From Parabacteroides distasonis (GTDB lineage: Bacteria; Bacteroidota; Bacteroidia; Bacteroidales; Tannerellaceae): a stretch of 32,512 nt of DNA. The stretch spans positions 1-32,512 of the forward strand of contig NZ_SRYM01000051.1 in assembly GCF_004793765.1 (NCBI RefSeq), read 5' to 3'. Below are positions 1-7,399 of this stretch, piece after piece. How positions within the stretch are numbered: position 1 is the first letter of the stretch; every line of letters starts with the position of its first letter. The notes under the pieces were generated by a model. It searched no databases and had not been told where the DNA came from. It saw only the letters and a program-made list of their open reading frames with translations. The position numbers were made by a program, and so were the translations under genes.

Positions 1-33
1 GCAAAAGAAACAGTAACAATAAAAAGTATGTAT

Positions 34-345
34 ATGGAAATCGTATCAATTGAAAGAAAGACCTTTGAGGCAATGGTCGCCAAGTTCGACCGTTTCGTCA
101 GTCGCATGGATGCCATCTGCCGAAGGCACGGAGAGAAGACAATGGGCGAGTGGATGGACAATCAGGACGTGTGCCGGATACTCAACATCAGCCCACGCAC
201 GTTGCAGACCCTTCGGGACAATGGGACGCTGGCTTACTCGCAGATAAGCCACAAGACCTACTACCGTCCCGATGATGTACAGCGCATTGTTTCCGTTGTG
301 GAGGACAGGCGCAAAGAAGCAAAGTTCAAAGGAAGAACTATATAA
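34..345 (+). CDS. Helix-turn-helix, excisionase-like DNA-binding protein
   Basis: A 103-residue protein with an N-terminal helical part (about residues 1-40) and a C-terminal winged-helix/MerR-like HTH (about 48-95). The HTH contains WMDNQDVCRILNISPRTLQ, and the following wing has YSQISHKTYYRPDDV, the pattern of Bacteroidales small HTH or excisionase-type proteins. I chose the ATG at 34 rather than 28 because the paralogue at 5224-5511 starts with the same MEIV-IE-KTFE sequence. The next gene (399-704) follows 53 bases downstream. Known members of this group act in ICE excision or its regulation; that role is inferred here. It lies near the window edge, so the operon start is not visible. Confidence 0.8.
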   Translation: MEIVSIERKTFEAMVAKFDRFVSRMDAICRRHGEKTMGEWMDNQDVCRILNISPRTLQTLRDNGTLAYSQISHKTYYRPDDVQRIVSVVEDRRKEAKFKGRTI

Positions 346-398
346 ACTTGATGAAATGAACGAAGTAAACTAACAATACCCACTAAATCCAAAGTAAC

Positions 399-704
399 AT
401 GAATGAACTGATTAACAAGGACAGCGAGTGGATAATCCACTTCATGGGCAGCCTCGACCGTCTTTTGGACAGCTTCGAGCATCTGACCGCCAATTACCGC
501 CCGACACTGAACGGTGAGCGTTTCTTTACCGACAAGGAGGTGTCGGCACGGCTGAAGGTGAGCCGCCGGACACTTCAGGACTACCGCAATGAAGGGCGTA
601 TCGCCTATATCCAGTTGGGTGGCAAAATCCTCTACCGTGAATCCGACATCGAAAGGATGCTTGCTGACGGCTACCGCTCTGCTTACCTACAGACGGCAAC
701 CTGA
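399..704 (+). CDS. Helix-turn-helix, excisionase-like DNA-binding protein
   Basis: A 101-residue protein with an N-terminal helix and then an HTH and wing at about residues 44-90: FTDKEVSARLKVSRRTLQ followed by YIQLGGKILYRESDIERML. It is clearly related to the protein encoded at 4938-5219, sharing the MNYRP/ANYRP-LNGE linker and the LQDYR recognition-helix end. It is the second gene of a two-gene HTH pair with 34-345. Such pairs usually sit next to Bacteroides integrases and are thought to act as excision or directionality factors. DNA binding is well supported; the specific target is unknown. Confidence 0.8.
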   Translation: MNELINKDSEWIIHFMGSLDRLLDSFEHLTANYRPTLNGERFFTDKEVSARLKVSRRTLQDYRNEGRIAYIQLGGKILYRESDIERMLADGYRSAYLQTAT

Positions 705-903
705 TTTCCCATCAGTCGCTTGTTTCCGTTGCCGGATGCTTTTCAAGCGTGTGGCAGGCAGTGGCAAGGTTTTCGGGCCGAATACGCTCCACAGGAGGAA
801 GATTCTGCCCGAAACGGCTTGCCGCCCGACCTTGCCAATGCCATCAAGCCATACGCTACCTTTGCATCCGTGTATCGGAAACGAGTGGCTGACGGAATGA
901 ACC
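705..903. other. Unassigned stretch between convergent genes
   Basis: Immediately after the stop of the upstream HTH gene the same frame stays open to 932, with an ATG at 720 (70 codons), and runs into the 3' end of the leftward gene at 904. The predicted peptide resembles no family I know. It could be a decayed C-terminal fragment or a short real gene. No convincing terminator hairpin was seen. Confidence 0.25.
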
Positions 904-1278
904 TCAACTATACCATCGGTTATTACCTCTGACGCTGGCAACAAACAGTGTAATCGGTGTAGCTTTCTTAATGGTGCTAATTTCATTTATTATAAACCGT
1001 CTGAACAAGACACTCTCTTTACTGCATATCCTGAATGCAACGGCTATAATCACTTCAATGTTATAGACATCATAACTGATTCCATCCGCTTGCTTGAGAT
1101 ACTTCATCGTGTCAAATTCGTTCAGTTCCTTGTTCTTGTAAATGGTATGAATCGCCTTGCGGACATCGCATGAGAACACCCCGAACAGGTCGGCTATCTC
1201 TTGTTGCGTCATCCATACGGATACGGTCGGCATCGTAACCGCACCCGTTTCACTGATTGTTATTATTCCTCTATTCAT
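904..1278 (-). CDS. RhuM-like / antirepressor-type HTH small protein
   Basis: A protein of about 124 residues. The segment VWMTQQEIADLFGVF (about residues 21-35) followed by DTMKYLKQADGISYDVYNIEVIIAVAFRI matches the N-terminal HTH-like region of RhuM/antirepressor proteins (WLTQxQhAxLF, then YNLDMIISVGYRV). The usual long C-terminal part of RhuM is absent. Translation could start at the GTG at 1284 or the ATG two codons later (1278); I chose the ATG. The start region overlaps or abuts the stop of the integrase at 1281, so the two genes are probably co-transcribed and translationally coupled. The function is unknown; the association with the integrase suggests a role in the element's own regulation. 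Confidence 0.6.
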   Translation of the reverse strand: MNRGIITISETGAVTMPTVSVWMTQQEIADLFGVFSCDVRKAIHTIYKNKELNEFDTMKYLKQADGISYDVYNIEVIIAVAFRICSKESVLFRRFIINEISTIKKATPITLFVASVRGNNRWYS

Positions 1279-1280
1279 TG

Positions 1281-2624
1281 TCACTTGATTTTAGTTTCAT
1301 CATTTGATGCACACTCCTTTTTCCAACCGCTGTAATTTCCGCATTTGAACACCCGTGACGGCATACCGTCATCGGGCAACGTATATTTGCCTTTGGTATT
1401 TTCAGACAGGGTTTCCAAATCCCTGCTCACTTTGTGGTTGGTTATCTCGGCATATATCTGGGTGGTGCGTATGGAATAATGTCCCATCATCTTGCTGATG
1501 GTTTCTATCGGAACCCCGTTGCTCAGGCAGATAAGGGTCGCAAAACTGTGCCTCGCCTGATAGAATGTCAGGTGACATCCCAGACCGCACTGTTCGGCTA
1601 TGATTTTAAGGCTGCGGCACAGGTTACAGGTCTGCGGGACGTAAAACAATCTTCCGTCCTCGCCTTCCCCTTTGTATTTTTCGATAATGCGGAGAGGTAT
1701 GTCAAGAAGTTTGATATGGCACTCCGCCTTGGTCTTCTGCCGTGCGATGTGAATCCATTTGGAACCGTCTTCCTTTGTGACGATGTTGTCTTCCGTCAGG
1801 TTTGCCAGATCTGCCCTTCCGATGCCAGTGAACACCGAAAAGACAAACAGGTCGCGCGTGTGGCACAGGCGGTAGGTGGGCAGTTTGGCATTGAGCAGCT
1901 TTTCAAACTGTTCCCTGTTCAGGTGGCGATGGTTGACAGGCACTTTCTCAATCTTATGCCCTGCAAACGGGTCGCGCTTGAGTATGTGCTTCTTCAACGC
2001 CAGCCGTGTCATCTTGTGTAGCAGGATAAGGTAGTCATTGTAGGCAGACACCTTTAACCGCAGTACGGTAGAGAAATATAACGTGAAGTCGGTCATGAAC
2101 TTCATCGTCAGTGAGCGTAACGGAATATCCTCCAAATCATACTTGAATTTCAAAAAGTTAAATATATGCTTGCGGGTGGTAAGATAACGGACGTAGGAAT
2201 GCCTTGTCCGGTCAATGCCCACACGTTTGGCGTATTCCCCGTTATGTTCGTCAAACAGGGACAGCAATGTCTCTTTGACATCGGATTTCCCGGTGACGGC
2301 ATTCTTGATGATTTCTGCCGAGACGAAGCCATAAGAGTCCACGTTTCTTTTGTAGGCGGCCTTCGCTTTCTCTTCCAAAGCCTCCAATAATGAGTTCAGC
2401 CTGTTCAACTCATTTCTTTTTTCGCCGGTGATGTTTCCGGTCTTACGGCCGTCCGTGAATGCCTTGCCCACTTTTGCATCCCATAAGTCAGGCTCTATTT
2501 CCAACCCTGTGGAATACTGGCTTATCTTCCCGTCAAGGGTGACCCGTCCCATAATCGGACATCTGCCGTTTTTCTTTATTTTCCGGCGGTTGATATAGAA
2601 CAACAGTTTGAATGTGCTTCGCAT
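1281..2624 (-). CDS. Tyrosine recombinase / integrase
   Basis: A 447-residue phage-integrase family protein of the Bacteroidales type. The N-terminal arm-binding domain spans about residues 1-100, the SAM-like core-binding domain about 115-220, and the catalytic domain about 235-410. Visible catalytic elements are beta-hairpin Lys297 (RQKTK), Arg358 in YQARHSFAT, Gly-His381-382 and nucleophile Tyr391 (TTQIYAEI). The canonical first Arg after the TG motif is replaced: residues 266-273 read TGIGRADL. The box II His is Tyr355. It lies three bases downstream of the second integrase at 2628-3959, so both are probably translated from one mRNA and may act together. Integration and excision of the first element is the likely role. 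Confidence 0.92.
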   Translation of the reverse strand: MRSTFKLLFYINRRKIKKNGRCPIMGRVTLDGKISQYSTGLEIEPDLWDAKVGKAFTDGRKTGNITGEKRNELNRLNSLLEALEEKAKAAYKRNVDSYGFVSAEIIKNAVTGKSDVKETLLSLFDEHNGEYAKRVGIDRTRHSYVRYLTTRKHIFNFLKFKYDLEDIPLRSLTMKFMTDFTLYFSTVLRLKVSAYNDYLILLHKMTRLALKKHILKRDPFAGHKIEKVPVNHRHLNREQFEKLLNAKLPTYRLCHTRDLFVFSVFTGIGRADLANLTEDNIVTKEDGSKWIHIARQKTKAECHIKLLDIPLRIIEKYKGEGEDGRLFYVPQTCNLCRSLKIIAEQCGLGCHLTFYQARHSFATLICLSNGVPIETISKMMGHYSIRTTQIYAEITNHKVSRDLETLSENTKGKYTLPDDGMPSRVFKCGNYSGWKKECASNDETKIK

Positions 2625-2627
2625 GGC

Positions 2628-3959
2628 TTACCCCTCCATCATTTTGGTTATGTACTCTCTTTGCTTCATGCTCGGATTGACTTTACGTTGGCTATAATCC
2701 TTCAGAATTGGAGACGGGGCAGTGTCAATGCCCGATAAGGTAAACTTGCCCCCGATAATATCGTTCAGACCGTCCATGTCCTTGTCTATTTTATCCTGCG
2801 TGACTTTCGCATACCGCTGTGTGGTGGTGATATGCCGATGCCCCATGATTTTACTGACGGTCTCTATCGGAATCCCCTGTGACAGACAGATGATGCTTCC
2901 GAAGGTGTGCCTTGCCTGATGGAATGAGATTGGACGGTTGATGCCGCACATCACGGACATCTTTTTCAGGTGTCTGTTCATGCTCTCTTTGGTCAGCATA
3001 GGAAGGAGTTTCCCGTCGCTGTCCATATCCTTGTATTTTTCAATGATATTCAGCGGTATCTCCATCAACCGGATACATTCGGGCGTCCCTGTTTTTTGTC
3101 TTTCCGTATGAATCCACAGACTGCCGTCATCCGCTCTCACCAGATTGGCGGCTGTCAGGCTCCTCATGTCGCAGTAGCAGATACCCGTCCAGCACGAGAA
3201 CAGGAACATGTCCCTCGTGAAATTACGGTTGGGGGTGTCATAGGTAGTGTTCGCAAACCTGTCAAGCTCGTCTTCTGTCAGATACATCTGTTTGAAAACA
3301 GGTTTCTGCGGCGCATAACCTTTGAACGGGCTGAAAGGGACGATGCCGCGGAACACGGCAAGCATCATTACGCTTTTCAGGCGGTTAATATGTCCGAGTA
3401 TGGTCCTGGGCATGAAACGCCTTGTCGTGCGCATATACATATCAAACGCCTCGATAAAGTTCTCATCCAGCTGCTTGACAGGCATATCCGACACATGGTA
3501 TCTCTCTTTCAGGAACTCACCGAGTATCCGGCAGGTGTTCCGGTACTGGTAGAACGTGCTTGCCGCCCTATTCACCCCTACACGCAGGGCATAGTCGCTG
3601 TTATGCTCCGCATAGAGCTTCATGATGGTGTCCTGGGTCTCAGCCAGACCTTGGAACACGTTTCTGACTTCCTCCGCTTTCACGACATCCTTGATATCAG
3701 TAAGTTCGTTGAACCGCTTCTGCAACAACAGCAGTAGCCGTTCAATCTCCCTGTTTGCCATTGTCGCCGCCTTGCTTTTGCCGGTGCAGCGTTGGGCGGT
3801 GGCGTTCCACAACCGCACATCGATTTTGAACTTGCACGCGAATTGCGCGATGGAATTGACCTTTCCCCTGACGGATATTCTGCCCATGAGCGGAGAAAAG
3901 CCGTCCTTGTCCTGTACGCTGCGCTTGATGTAGAGCAGCACTTTCATTTCTGTTTTCAT
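2628..3959 (-). CDS. Tyrosine recombinase / integrase
   Basis: A 443-residue phage-integrase family protein. The N-terminal arm-binding domain covers about residues 1-100, the core-binding domain about 112-215 and the catalytic domain about 228-395. Catalytic elements seen are Lys289 (ERQKT), His347-x-x-Arg350 (FHQARHTFGS), His374 (MGH) and nucleophile Tyr383 (TTQRYAKV). The first canonical Arg is Cys261 in TGICYCDM. It is the promoter-proximal gene of a tandem recombinase pair. The start at 3959 is preferred; a second ATG lies four codons later. The sequence just upstream (3960-4295) is where the element end would be expected. Confidence 0.92.
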   Translation of the reverse strand: MKTEMKVLLYIKRSVQDKDGFSPLMGRISVRGKVNSIAQFACKFKIDVRLWNATAQRCTGKSKAATMANREIERLLLLLQKRFNELTDIKDVVKAEEVRNVFQGLAETQDTIMKLYAEHNSDYALRVGVNRAASTFYQYRNTCRILGEFLKERYHVSDMPVKQLDENFIEAFDMYMRTTRRFMPRTILGHINRLKSVMMLAVFRGIVPFSPFKGYAPQKPVFKQMYLTEDELDRFANTTYDTPNRNFTRDMFLFSCWTGICYCDMRSLTAANLVRADDGSLWIHTERQKTGTPECIRLMEIPLNIIEKYKDMDSDGKLLPMLTKESMNRHLKKMSVMCGINRPISFHQARHTFGSIICLSQGIPIETVSKIMGHRHITTTQRYAKVTQDKIDKDMDGLNDIIGGKFTLSGIDTAPSPILKDYSQRKVNPSMKQREYITKMMEG

Positions 3960-4295
3960 GCGTTACTTTTTTGATTGCAATTTTACTCATATCTCGCCTG
4001 TTGAACGGTATGAGAATCAGGCAGAACGGCGCAATCAAAACCGGATAGGTTAAATCTGTAGGGTAAAGTAAGATTCCCGGATGGAAATACCTTTTAACAG
4101 ACAGTTTATCCCTTGATTGACTGCATCTAAATGAAATGAAAACAGGTAATGACTTGGTAGCTGAACAGGTTCGTTATTCTACCTGTTTTTGCTATTTACC
4201 CAACTGCGCAAACCAACACAATTTTGCTGCTTTACAACGAATTGCAGTTCTTTTGCCGGATTCCTCTATTGGTTGCATTGATAGTTTTCTATCCA
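3960..4295. other. Gene-free junction region, likely element end
   Basis: About 335 bases without a supported gene lie between the divergent integrase pair (-) and the truncated integrase (+). Short open frames are present but carry no recognisable domain. Integrase-like coding sequence on the plus strand begins near 4296, so an insertion junction should lie shortly upstream. No direct repeat could be identified because the other end is outside the window. Confidence 0.4.
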
Positions 4296-4769
4296 TTCAC
4301 GGGCATAGCCTACGCAGACCTTGAGAATCTGACCTATGACAATATCGGGCGGCAGGAGGACGGGACTTTGTACGTCACCCTGAACAGGCAGAAAACAGGG
4401 TCGCTTGCGTTTATCCCGCTAACCGATATTCCCCTGCGCATAATGAAGAAGTACCAAGACACGCCCTTTGCCGGGACGGGCGGGAAAGTGTTCAAGATGT
4501 GTACCCTCACCAATGCGGACATATTGCTGAAAAAGATAGCCAAGAAAGCCGGGATAGATAAACGGCTGACCTACCACATGAGCCGCCACAGCTTTGCGAC
4601 CCTTTGCCTCTCAATGGGCGTACCCATTGAGACGGTCAGCAAGATGCTGGGACACCAAAGCATAGACACCACCCGCATTTATGCGAAGATAACCCGTACC
4701 AAACTGAACGAGGACATGACAAGCCTTGCCGGGCGTATCAAAGGCAGGTACAGGCTTGCACGGCAGTAA
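4224..4769 (+). pseudogene. 5'-truncated tyrosine recombinase
   Basis: The open frame has 181 codons, but integrase homology begins only near codon 25 (FTGIAYADLENLTYDNI, from about 4296). From there to the end it is a good catalytic domain: RQKTG, His118-x-x-Arg121 (YHMSRHSFAT), LGH and nucleophile Tyr153 (TTRIYAKI). The arm-binding and core-binding domains of a normal protein of about 400 residues are missing, and the first 24 codons are unrelated hydrophobic sequence. The simplest reading is an integrase gene interrupted by insertion of the element on the left. A separate catalytic-domain protein cannot be excluded, but without DNA-binding arms it would not be a normal integrase. Confidence 0.8.
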
Positions 4770-4778
4770 GCCCATAAA

Positions 4779-4822
4779 AAAGCCAGCAACACAGTTTTCA
4801 AGAAAACGTGATTGCTGGCTTT
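4779..4822 (+). terminator. Hairpin terminator after truncated integrase
   Basis: Arms AAAGCCAGCAA (4779-4789) and TTGCTGGCTTT (4812-4822) pair perfectly. Inside the loop a second small palindrome (4794-4799 with 4802-4807) extends the structure. It starts ten bases after the stop codon at 4769. There is no long T-run on either strand, so termination strength is uncertain; it could work in both directions. Confidence 0.55.
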
Positions 4823-4853
4823 CAATCAATCAAACAATAAATCAATAAATACA

Positions 4854-4894
4854 GAAAACAAGATTGAAATAAAACAACCTTTCAATCTTTCAAG
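4854..4894. repeat. 41-bp dispersed repeat, copy 1
   Basis: This 41-bp segment is repeated in the same orientation at 17196-17236 with only two differences (at 4877-4878). It contains the octamer GATTGAAA and its inverse TTTCAATC. The next bases (to 4900) continue as TTTCAAGAAAGCA, also found at 17142 and 17174. It lies between a terminator-like hairpin and the 3' end of an HTH gene, in non-coding DNA. A binding site for an element-encoded protein is plausible. Confidence 0.8.
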
Positions 4895-4937
4895 AAAGCA
4901 AGACATCAATAAAACAAGATTTCATGTTTTCAAGATT

Positions 4938-5219
4938 TCATTTTCTGTAATGCCTTTCCAGCAGGTCTAAAATCTCGCTTTCCCGGTAGATGATTTTTCC
5001 CGGAAGCTGCACGTAGCCCAGCAGCCCCGTGTCCCTGTAATCCTGCAACGTCCGTTTGCTGATGCAAAGCCGCCTGCACACCTCATCGCCCGTCAGGTAG
5101 TGTTCACCGTTCAATACCGGGCGATAGTTCATTACCACGTACTCCACGTTTTCCAATACCCTGTCGAGGGAAGAAAACAGTACCAGCGTGGTTTCGGAAT
5201 CTTTCGTTATCAAATCCAT
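4938..5219 (-). CDS. Helix-turn-helix, excisionase-like DNA-binding protein
   Basis: A 93-residue protein whose HTH and wing lie at about residues 42-88: LTGDEVCRRLCISKRTLQDYR followed by YVQLPGKIIYRESEILDLL. The N-terminal part (LITKDSE, SSLDRVLE, MNYRPVLNGE) aligns with the protein at 399-704. It follows the gene at 5224-5511 by four bases, so they form a two-gene operon transcribed leftward, the same order as the pair at the left edge. Probable role in excision or control of element genes, inferred from family and context. Confidence 0.8.
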   Translation of the reverse strand: MDLITKDSETTLVLFSSLDRVLENVEYVVMNYRPVLNGEHYLTGDEVCRRLCISKRTLQDYRDTGLLGYVQLPGKIIYRESEILDLLERHYRK

Positions 5220-5223
5220 ACGC

Positions 5224-5511
5224 CTACTTTTTAGAATTGTCCCTTACTTGTTCGAGCAGAAAGGCTTCCACGTCCGAAGCCTTGTAGTAAATCTTGCCGT
5301 TTATCTGCGAGTAAGGCAGTTTTCCCGTATCACGGTAGGTCTGCATCGTCCGGGCTGAAACATTCAGCAAACGGCAGGTCTCGCAGTTATCCAGCCACTT
5401 GTCACGCTTCCTGCGTAAAGGCACGCAGAGCGCATCCACACGACCCACAAAATTTTCAAACCTCTGTTCCCATAGTTCAAACGTTTTCTTTTCAATCGTC
5501 ACTATTTCCAT
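5224..5511 (-). CDS. Helix-turn-helix, excisionase-like DNA-binding protein
   Basis: A 95-residue protein. The open frame extends upstream to 5673, but the ATG at 5511 gives an N-terminus (MEIVTIEKKTFE) that matches the paralogue starting at 34, and the extra upstream codons look non-coding. The HTH and wing cover about residues 40-85 (CETCRLLNVSARTMQTYR, then YSQINGKIYYKASDVEAFL). It is the first gene of the leftward HTH pair, with a promoter-like -7 box about 48 bases upstream. Function as for other excisionase-like proteins is inferred. Confidence 0.8.
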   Translation of the reverse strand: MEIVTIEKKTFELWEQRFENFVGRVDALCVPLRRKRDKWLDNCETCRLLNVSARTMQTYRDTGKLPYSQINGKIYYKASDVEAFLLEQVRDNSKK

Positions 5512-5558
5512 AACCGATATATTTATTCTTGTCAATACTCCGTTTTTCTTCACTGGTG

Positions 5559-5566
5559 CAAATATA
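5559..5566 (-). promoter_or_regulatory. Promoter-like -7 box for the leftward HTH pair
   Basis: The minus strand reads TATATTTG, a full match to the Bacteroides -7 consensus TAnnTTTG, 48 bases upstream of the chosen start at 5511. No clear TTTG -33 box was found at the usual spacing, so this is a partial match. Confidence 0.4.
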
Positions 5567-5769
5567 TAAGGCTGAATAATAGGTTGTTTCTTCCTGTCCG
5601 CAAATGACCTTGCGTGTCCGAAAATGTCCACCGCCAACCCAAAAACAACATGAAAGAAACGAACCGATAACAAAAAAACTGTTTTTTCTCCACTCCTTAA
5701 TTAAATAAGTAAGGTAATGAACACAAAGCCGTTTTCTATTTGCCGACATTAATTTGGTGCAGAGCGAAG

Positions 5770-5804
5770 CAAAGCGATTCCAAACGGCTGACGCTTTGTT
5801 TTTT
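5770..5804 (+). terminator. Leader hairpin with T-run, possible attenuator
   Basis: CAAAGCG (5770-5776) pairs with CGCTTTG (5792-5798) and is followed directly by TTTTTT. No rightward gene lies upstream, because the neighbours to the left are leftward. This rho-independent-like structure therefore sits in the leader of the operon that starts at 5855 and may attenuate it. A wider GCCGTTT/AAACGGC pairing (5728-5734 with 5782-5788) overlaps the loop and could form a competing structure. Confidence 0.45.
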
Positions 5805-5854
5805 ACCGATTCTTCTTATTTTATTTGTGGTGCTAATTCAAAAAATAAGCACTT

Positions 5855-6163
5855 ATGAACAATCCTTTCGAAGAAATTTTCAAACGGCTGGAGAACATCG
5901 AAAAGATGATTGCCCCGGTCACGGGCGCACAGCCCGGAGAACGGCAGGACGGAAAAGAGCCTGTGTTAGTCAAAATATCCGTTGCCAGCGGCATAACTGG
6001 GTATTCGGTCAATTACCTGTATCATTTAGCCAGTAAGGGGATGATACCGTGTGTCAAGCGTGGGCGTACCCTGCGTTTTGACATGGAGGAACTCAAAAAG
6101 TGGATGCAGCAGCAGTATGTCCCGGCTTCTAACAGACTTCCCGATGAAAAAGAAAAGAAGTGA
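5855..6163 (+). CDS. Helix-turn-helix DNA-binding protein
   Basis: A 102-residue protein: a short N-terminal coiled-coil-like helix (FEEIFKRLENIEKMI), a linker, then an excisionase/MerR-like HTH at about residues 45-90 (VASGITGYSVNYLYHLASKGMIPCVKRGRTLRFDMEELKKWM is the core; key residues are the YLYHLASKG recognition helix and the RFDMEEL wing). It is first in the rightward replication/mobilization operon, and its end overlaps the start of the VapE-like gene by 20 bases, which implies translational coupling. A regulator of this operon or an accessory replication protein are both possible. Confidence 0.75.
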   Translation: MNNPFEEIFKRLENIEKMIAPVTGAQPGERQDGKEPVLVKISVASGITGYSVNYLYHLASKGMIPCVKRGRTLRFDMEELKKWMQQQYVPASNRLPDEKEKK

Positions 6164-7376
6164 TGATGCACGGCATATCGAGGGCTGGCAATCAAAGAAC
6201 GAGCGCATCGAAAGCCTGTTGAACGTCCTGTACGATTTCCGGTTCAACACCGTAAAGAGCCGGACGGAATACCGGGCTGCGGATTCTTCGGGCTTGTACC
6301 AGCCCGTTACGAAATTCGTTCTGAACTCGTTCAGGCGCAGGCTGGATGCGGCCGCTGGTATCGTCACCTCTGCCGAGAACATCCGTACCATACTGGAAAG
6401 CGATTTCGCAAGAAAGGTACATCCCATACGGGAATACTTCAACGCCCTGCCCTTACTGAATCCTGCCGAACACGGGCATATCGGCAGGCTTCTGAACACG
6501 GTACAGGTAGCCAACCCCGGCAAATGGGAGGAATATTTCACGAAATGGCTTATCGGTGTGGTAGCCAACGCCATGAACGACACGGGGTGTCAGAACCATA
6601 CCTGTTTGGTGCTGACCGGGGACAGGCAGGGGCAGTTCAAATCGTGGTGGCTGGACAACCTTTGCCCGACACCGCTTAAGAACTACCTGTTCACCGGGAA
6701 GATAGACCCGCAGGGCAAAGACATCCTGACACTGATAGCCGAATACCTGTTCATCAACATTGACGACCAGCTAAAGGAACTCAACAAGCAGAACGAGAAC
6801 GCATTGAAGAACCTTATCACCACCCCGGCGGTGAAGTACCGCAGACCGTATGATGTTTATATAGAGGAATACCCCCACCTCGCCAGCTTCATGGCTTCGG
6901 TGAACGGCAACGAGTTCCTGACCGACCCGACAGGCAGCAGGCGTTTTTTGCCGTTCGAGGTGCTGCGCATAGACAAGCCCACGGCAGAAAGCATCCGCAT
7001 GGATAACGTCTATTCCGAAATCATGTACCTGTACCGTCAGGGCGTACGCTACTGGTTCAATGATGCGGAGATTGGGGAACTGCACCTGACAAATGCGGAA
7101 TTTGAGGTGCAGACGGTCGAGTTCGAGATGCTGGCACAATACTTTGAGAAGCCGACAGAGGGGGAAGAAACCCTGTTTTTTATGACAACGGCACAGATAC
7201 TGGCACGCTTACGGGATATATGCCCCATGCAACTATCTGAAAAACGGCTGGGGGAAGCGTTACGCAAAGCCGGGTTCAAACGGGTACAGAAACGTATTGA
7301 CAAACAGACCTATTCGGTATATGGGTATAGGATAAAGCCTGTTCCAACATCCTGTACAAACAGCGATTACGGTTAG
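6144..7376 (+). CDS. VapE/VirE-family ATPase with DUF3874-type C-terminus
   Basis: A 410-residue protein starting at the ATG at 6144 inside the end of the previous gene. It resembles virulence-associated E (VapE) superfamily-3-helicase-like ATPases: a P-loop-like segment at residues 159-167 (GDRQGQFKS), an acidic IDD (206-208) in the Walker B position, and the GNEFLTDPTGSRRFLPFE block (about 255-272) typical of the family. The C-terminal 130 residues match the DUF3874 pattern, ending in a winged-helix-like segment (KRLGEALRKAGFKR). The P-loop Gly before Lys is replaced by Phe165, so ATP binding may be altered. With the downstream primase it probably supports replication of the excised element; this is inference. 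Confidence 0.8.
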   Translation: MKKKRSDDARHIEGWQSKNERIESLLNVLYDFRFNTVKSRTEYRAADSSGLYQPVTKFVLNSFRRRLDAAAGIVTSAENIRTILESDFARKVHPIREYFNALPLLNPAEHGHIGRLLNTVQVANPGKWEEYFTKWLIGVVANAMNDTGCQNHTCLVLTGDRQGQFKSWWLDNLCPTPLKNYLFTGKIDPQGKDILTLIAEYLFINIDDQLKELNKQNENALKNLITTPAVKYRRPYDVYIEEYPHLASFMASVNGNEFLTDPTGSRRFLPFEVLRIDKPTAESIRMDNVYSEIMYLYRQGVRYWFNDAEIGELHLTNAEFEVQTVEFEMLAQYFEKPTEGEETLFFMTTAQILARLRDICPMQLSEKRLGEALRKAGFKRVQKRIDKQTYSVYGYRIKPVPTSCTNSDYG

Positions 7377-7399
7377 CACGGTCATTTTACGATTGGTTA

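Larger units (their letters stand above)
1..4295. mobile_element. End of a first integrative element (partial)
   Basis: This block holds two excisionase-like HTH genes, a RhuM-like gene and two tandem tyrosine recombinases transcribed leftward. It stops where a 5'-truncated integrase gene starts on the other strand. Element ends in this group commonly lie just upstream of the integrase gene, so the end is expected between 3960 and about 4295. The left part lies outside the window. The boundary is inferred from gene content; no att core was identified. Confidence 0.45.

Noticed and set aside
1434-2021. 195-codon open frame antisense to the first integrase
   Set aside because: Same reason: complete overlap with catalytic-domain coding sequence and no domain.
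2970-3737. 255-codon open frame antisense to the second integrase
   Set aside because: It lies wholly opposite a well-supported integrase and its peptide has no recognisable domain; it is a consequence of codon bias on the other strand.
4136-4324. 62-codon open frame before the truncated integrase
   Set aside because: Crosses the presumed insertion junction and overlaps integrase homology in another frame; no domain.
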